Assembly: GCA_025996715.1 (NCBI GenBank)
Contig: BNTQ01000115.1
Coordinates: 1-7,233, forward strand
Direction: 5' to 3'
DNA: 7,233 bases
Source of the DNA: Bacteroidia bacterium
GTDB lineage: Bacteria; Bacteroidota; Bacteroidia; Bacteroidales; UBA932
Below are positions 5,227 through 7,233 of this stretch, piece after piece. How positions within the stretch are numbered: the first letter of the stretch is position 1; every line of letters begins with the position of its first letter. The notes beneath the pieces are model-generated. The model ran no database searches, was not told the DNA's origin, and saw only the letters and a program-made list of their open reading frames with translations. The position numbers and the translations under genes are program-made.

Positions 5227-6833
5227 TTTTTACTTTTAAAAAATTTTCGTTTGGCTATCGTTATCCCTATTGTCATTAGCGCAACAAGCCCTGCAAGGAT
5301 TGCCAGCCAATCGCCGTAGCGCACGTAGGGGGTGATGGCGGCGTTGGTGGTGAGGGTGGCGGCAAAGGCGTCCTTGGTCCACCACTGCGTGCGGTGCAAT
5401 ATCTGCCCTCGCTGGTTGATAATTGCCGAAATGCCGGTGTTGGCACTGCGGGCAAGGTCGCGGCGGGTTTCGATGGCACGCAAGCGGGCGTAGTTGAGGT
5501 GCTGCCTGTGTCCGGGCGTGTTGCGCCACCAGCCGTCGTTGGTAATGATAAATAGCAGGTTGGCACCCTTTTGCACATATTGGGTGCAAAATTCGCCATA
5601 AACCGATTCGTAACAAATGGCAACTCCTACGCGGTAGGCGCTGTCTGGGTTGTAGAACACGGTGCGTTCTTTTTGTGTGCCCAATCCGCCCGCGCTACCG
5701 CCCAAATCAATAGCCCATTTGTCCAAAAAACGCAAGTACTTGGGGTAGGGCAGCATCTCTACGCCCACCACCAATTTTGACTTATGGTAAATGCCAACAC
5801 TTGCGCCGGTATCTATTTGCAGCGCCGAGTTGTAGATGTCGTAAAAATGCTGTTTATCGTCTATAAAAGAACGTGCGGTGTAGGAAATTGTATCGCCATC
5901 GGCGTACTCGTACATTGTGGTGGCGCCTGTAACGAACTTAATTTGCGGATGCTGTTGGCAAAAATTTTTGATTTGCTCAATGCTTGCATTGCTATTGATA
6001 CGATTCTCCCAAGTCTTGTGCAGCGCGGTTTCGGGCGCAATCACATACTGTGTGGTGCTATCCACAACCGAGTCTGCCAACTGCAACAAAATGTTCAATT
6101 GCTGCTGCACCGAAACGCCGTCAAATTTATCGTTGAATGGGTCAATATTGGGCTGCAAAACTGCCACTTTGCACGGCTCGCCCGCAGGAGTTGTGTAGGT
6201 GCAAAACCTTGCAACAGAGCCAATGATAGGAATTATTAACCAAAGGGCAAAAACGATGAATAATGATTTTTGCGGCTTGTTTTTTTGAGGGCTTGAGGGC
6301 GATGTGAGTTGTTTGAGTAAGTAAAAAATCAACACATTAGCCACCAACACCCAGCACGAGCCGCCCAATGCTCCTGTGAGTTCGTACCATTGAATGAGGG
6401 CAATGTCCTTGCTCAAACCGTTGCCCAAAGTGAGCCATGGCCACGAGATTTCGGCGTTGAGAAAAAAATGCTCCCACATTATCCAAAAGGCAACAAAGGC
6501 AACGTATCCCAAGGCGGCAGTGCTGTGCCGCTTGACCACTGTGAACAGCCAAAACACAAACGTCATCAGTGCCGCCGTGGCAACCACGGCACCCACCATT
6601 CCCCAAAAAGTGGCGTTCATTATCCAATAGGTGGTGGTCAAATTCCACACCACAAAAGTGAGAAATGCCCACTGCCACGCACACTTTTTGCCCTTTGCAC
6701 CCAAGTCCGCTTCCACCATCAACAGCGGCACAAATGCAATGAGCAACAGCAGCCCAGAGCACTGTTCAAAAAACGGCAGGCTCAACAACAGCGCGCTCAG
6801 CAGCGACAAAAGAAGGTATTTTATTCGTGTCAT
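5211..6833 (-). CDS. lnt: Apolipoprotein N-acyltransferase Lnt
   Basis: Lnt adds the third acyl chain to the N-terminal cysteine of lipoproteins in the inner membrane, using phospholipid as donor (EC 2.3.1.269). The 540-residue length fits the family. The N-terminal half is strongly hydrophobic, with likely membrane segments near 5-20, 27-41, 54-72, 78-99, 107-121, 158-173 and 190-208, and a last one near 508-527. Between them lies the nitrilase-like domain, beginning KVAVLQPNIDP (222-232). The catalytic triad is visible as E268 (IAPETA), K351 (YHKSKLV) and C407 (AICYES). E359 corresponds to the essential Glu of the LVPFGE motif, here LVVGVE. The start ATG at 6833 gives a positively charged MTRIK before the first membrane helix. 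It is the first gene of a likely lnt-ftsZ operon and has its own consensus promoter. Confidence 0.96.
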   Translation of the reverse strand: MTRIKYLLLSLLSALLLSLPFFEQCSGLLLLIAFVPLLMVEADLGAKGKKCAWQWAFLTFVVWNLTTTYWIMNATFWGMVGAVVATAALMTFVFWLFTVVKRHSTAALGYVAFVAFWIMWEHFFLNAEISWPWLTLGNGLSKDIALIQWYELTGALGGSCWVLVANVLIFYLLKQLTSPSSPQKNKPQKSLFIVFALWLIIPIIGSVARFCTYTTPAGEPCKVAVLQPNIDPFNDKFDGVSVQQQLNILLQLADSVVDSTTQYVIAPETALHKTWENRINSNASIEQIKNFCQQHPQIKFVTGATTMYEYADGDTISYTARSFIDDKQHFYDIYNSALQIDTGASVGIYHKSKLVVGVEMLPYPKYLRFLDKWAIDLGGSAGGLGTQKERTVFYNPDSAYRVGVAICYESVYGEFCTQYVQKGANLLFIITNDGWWRNTPGHRQHLNYARLRAIETRRDLARSANTGISAIINQRGQILHRTQWWTKDAFAATLTTNAAITPYVRYGDWLAILAGLVALMTIGITIAKRKFFKSKNNPQG

Positions 6834-6858
6834 TATTTATTTTACACCAACAAGAAAC

Positions 6859-6876
6859 ACCACTTTTTGTAGTGGT
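6859..6876. other. Hairpin in the lnt leader, terminator-like on the plus strand
   Basis: ACCACT (6859-6864) and AGTGGT (6871-6876) form a 6-bp stem with loop TTTTGT, followed on the plus strand by a T-run (6876-6880). It falls between the predicted lnt start of transcription (about 6892) and the lnt ATG, so in the lnt transcript it is a 5' leader hairpin. No plus-strand gene ends before it, so a terminator role is doubtful. Confidence 0.4.
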
Positions 6877-6898
6877 TTTTTGTATGATTTTTAACCTA

Positions 6899-6928
6899 CA
6901 AAGATAGATATAATTATTGAATTGGCAA
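6899..6928 (-). promoter_or_regulatory. Bacteroidota-type promoter for lnt-ftsZ
   Basis: On the minus strand TATCTTTG (6906-6899) matches TAnnTTTG, with TTG (6928-6926) exactly 19 nt upstream. Transcription would start near 6892, about 60 nt ahead of the lnt ATG. Confidence 0.75.
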
Positions 6929-7080
6929 TGATTTAATTTTTATGCGAGGTTGCATCGCCATTGCGCCAAGCCGTTCGTTATAGGCAACCCAAAAACCAAC
7001 TGCCAACCAGCGACAACACAGCAAAAAAGAAATGACAATAAATTTTCAAGAAAAGAGATATTTTATTCCGAAAAAAGTTG
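6929..7080. other. Intergenic region between divergent lnt and xre promoters
   Basis: No gene is seen in either strand here. The only structure noted is GGTTGC (6948-6953) with GCAACC (6984-6989), a 6-bp inverted repeat spaced by 30 bp, inside a locally GC-richer patch (about 6944-7012) flanked by AT-rich sequence. Confidence 0.4.
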
Positions 7081-7088
7081 TATCTTTG
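7081..7088 (+). promoter_or_regulatory. -7 element for the Xre regulator
   Basis: TATCTTTG is an exact TAnnTTTG match, 34 bp before the ATG at 7123, giving a short A-rich leader. The expected TTG 19 nt upstream is absent (TAT there), so the promoter is only half-consensus. Confidence 0.65.
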
Positions 7089-7122
7089 CCGAAAATAACA
7101 AGACATAAAAAAATAGAAATGT

Positions 7123-7233
7123 ATGAAATTTACAGAGCGGATTAGACAGTTACGCGAAGAACGCCAAATGCCACAGCGACAATTTGCTGCAGCTTTGGAA
7201 ATTGATACGGCTACCTATTGCAAAATAGAGAAA
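7123..7233 (+). CDS. Xre-family helix-turn-helix regulator (N-terminal part, runs off the window)
   Basis: The 37 residues visible begin MKFTERIRQLREERQM and end in ATYCKIEK. They follow the Xre/HTH_3 pattern: a first helix with RIRQLREER, the turn-helix QRQFAAALEID, and a recognition helix TATYCKIEK. Only this DNA-binding start is in the window. The ATG at 7123 is chosen because the overlapping ATG at 7119 opens a frame that stops after eight codons. Small Xre proteins of this form in Bacteroidota often control their own promoter together with a downstream restriction-modification or toxin gene. That neighbour would lie beyond the window, so the role is inference. Confidence 0.85.
   Translation, partial: MKFTERIRQLREERQMPQRQFAAALEIDTATYCKIEK

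Noticed and set aside
5212..5230. Intrinsic terminator on the plus strand (hairpin plus T-run)
   Set aside because: No plus-strand gene ends here; on the gene-bearing minus strand there is no T-run after the stem.
4412..5239. 275-codon open frame on the plus strand opposite ftsZ
   Set aside because: It is a shadow of ftsZ in another frame; the composition is Cys/His-rich with no recognisable domain, and the FtsZ motifs on the other strand are unambiguous.
6390..6872. 160-codon open frame on the plus strand opposite lnt
   Set aside because: The His/Gln/Lys-rich sequence is without domain features and is opposite a clear lnt gene.
6944..7012. Integron attC-like look of GTTATAGGCAAC and the nearby inverted repeat GGTTGC/GCAACC
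   Set aside because: GTTATAG does not fit GTTRRRY, no matching inverse core in the right place is seen, and there is no cassette gene or integrase.

Overview
The window looks like a piece of a Bacteroidota chromosome. The best evidence is the promoters: several start regions carry the Bacteroidota -7 element TAnnTTTG, and two of them also have a TTG placed exactly 19 nt upstream. Leaders are A/T-rich and lack clear Shine-Dalgarno sequences, as is usual in that phylum. The family or genus cannot be fixed from this sequence alone.

Layout, left to right. (1) 1-130 is a leader with a small GTTG...CAAC hairpin. It is followed by an intact abortive-infection gene of the Abi_2 (AbiD/AbiF) family at 131-1036 (+). 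(2) 1059-3666 (-) is an AAA-type ATPase/DUF4143 gene, tail-to-tail with the Abi gene. It is split by a 1295-bp insertion sequence at 1329-2623. The IS encodes an IS256-like transposase with an N-terminal zinc knuckle (1433-2422, +), has 19-bp matching inverted repeats near its ends, and is flanked by an 8-bp target duplication TAATTTTC. Removing the IS and one copy of the duplication restores a continuous 434-codon reading frame exactly. (3) 3767-6833 (-) is a housekeeping block, lnt (apolipoprotein N-acyltransferase) followed after 52 bp by ftsZ, with a strong promoter upstream of lnt. (4) 6907-7122 is intergenic. (5) From 7123 to the window edge is the start of an Xre-type helix-turn-helix regulator with its own -7 element.

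How the parts relate. Lnt finishes lipoprotein acylation in the inner membrane and FtsZ builds the division ring; they are probably co-transcribed. The usual ftsA/ftsQ/mur neighbours of ftsZ are absent on both sides. The genes flanking this core block are accessory: an Abi toxin, an ATPase with a nuclease-like C-terminus, an IS and an Xre regulator. This suggests a variable, defence-type locus beside an essential pair.

The most interesting points are the Abi_2 gene with a structured leader that could be or contain an RNA antitoxin (a hypothesis), the fully readable IS disruption of the ATPase, the 32-bp perfect palindrome in the transposase leader, the Pro in place of the IS256-type CxxH histidine, and the unusual lnt-ftsZ pairing.
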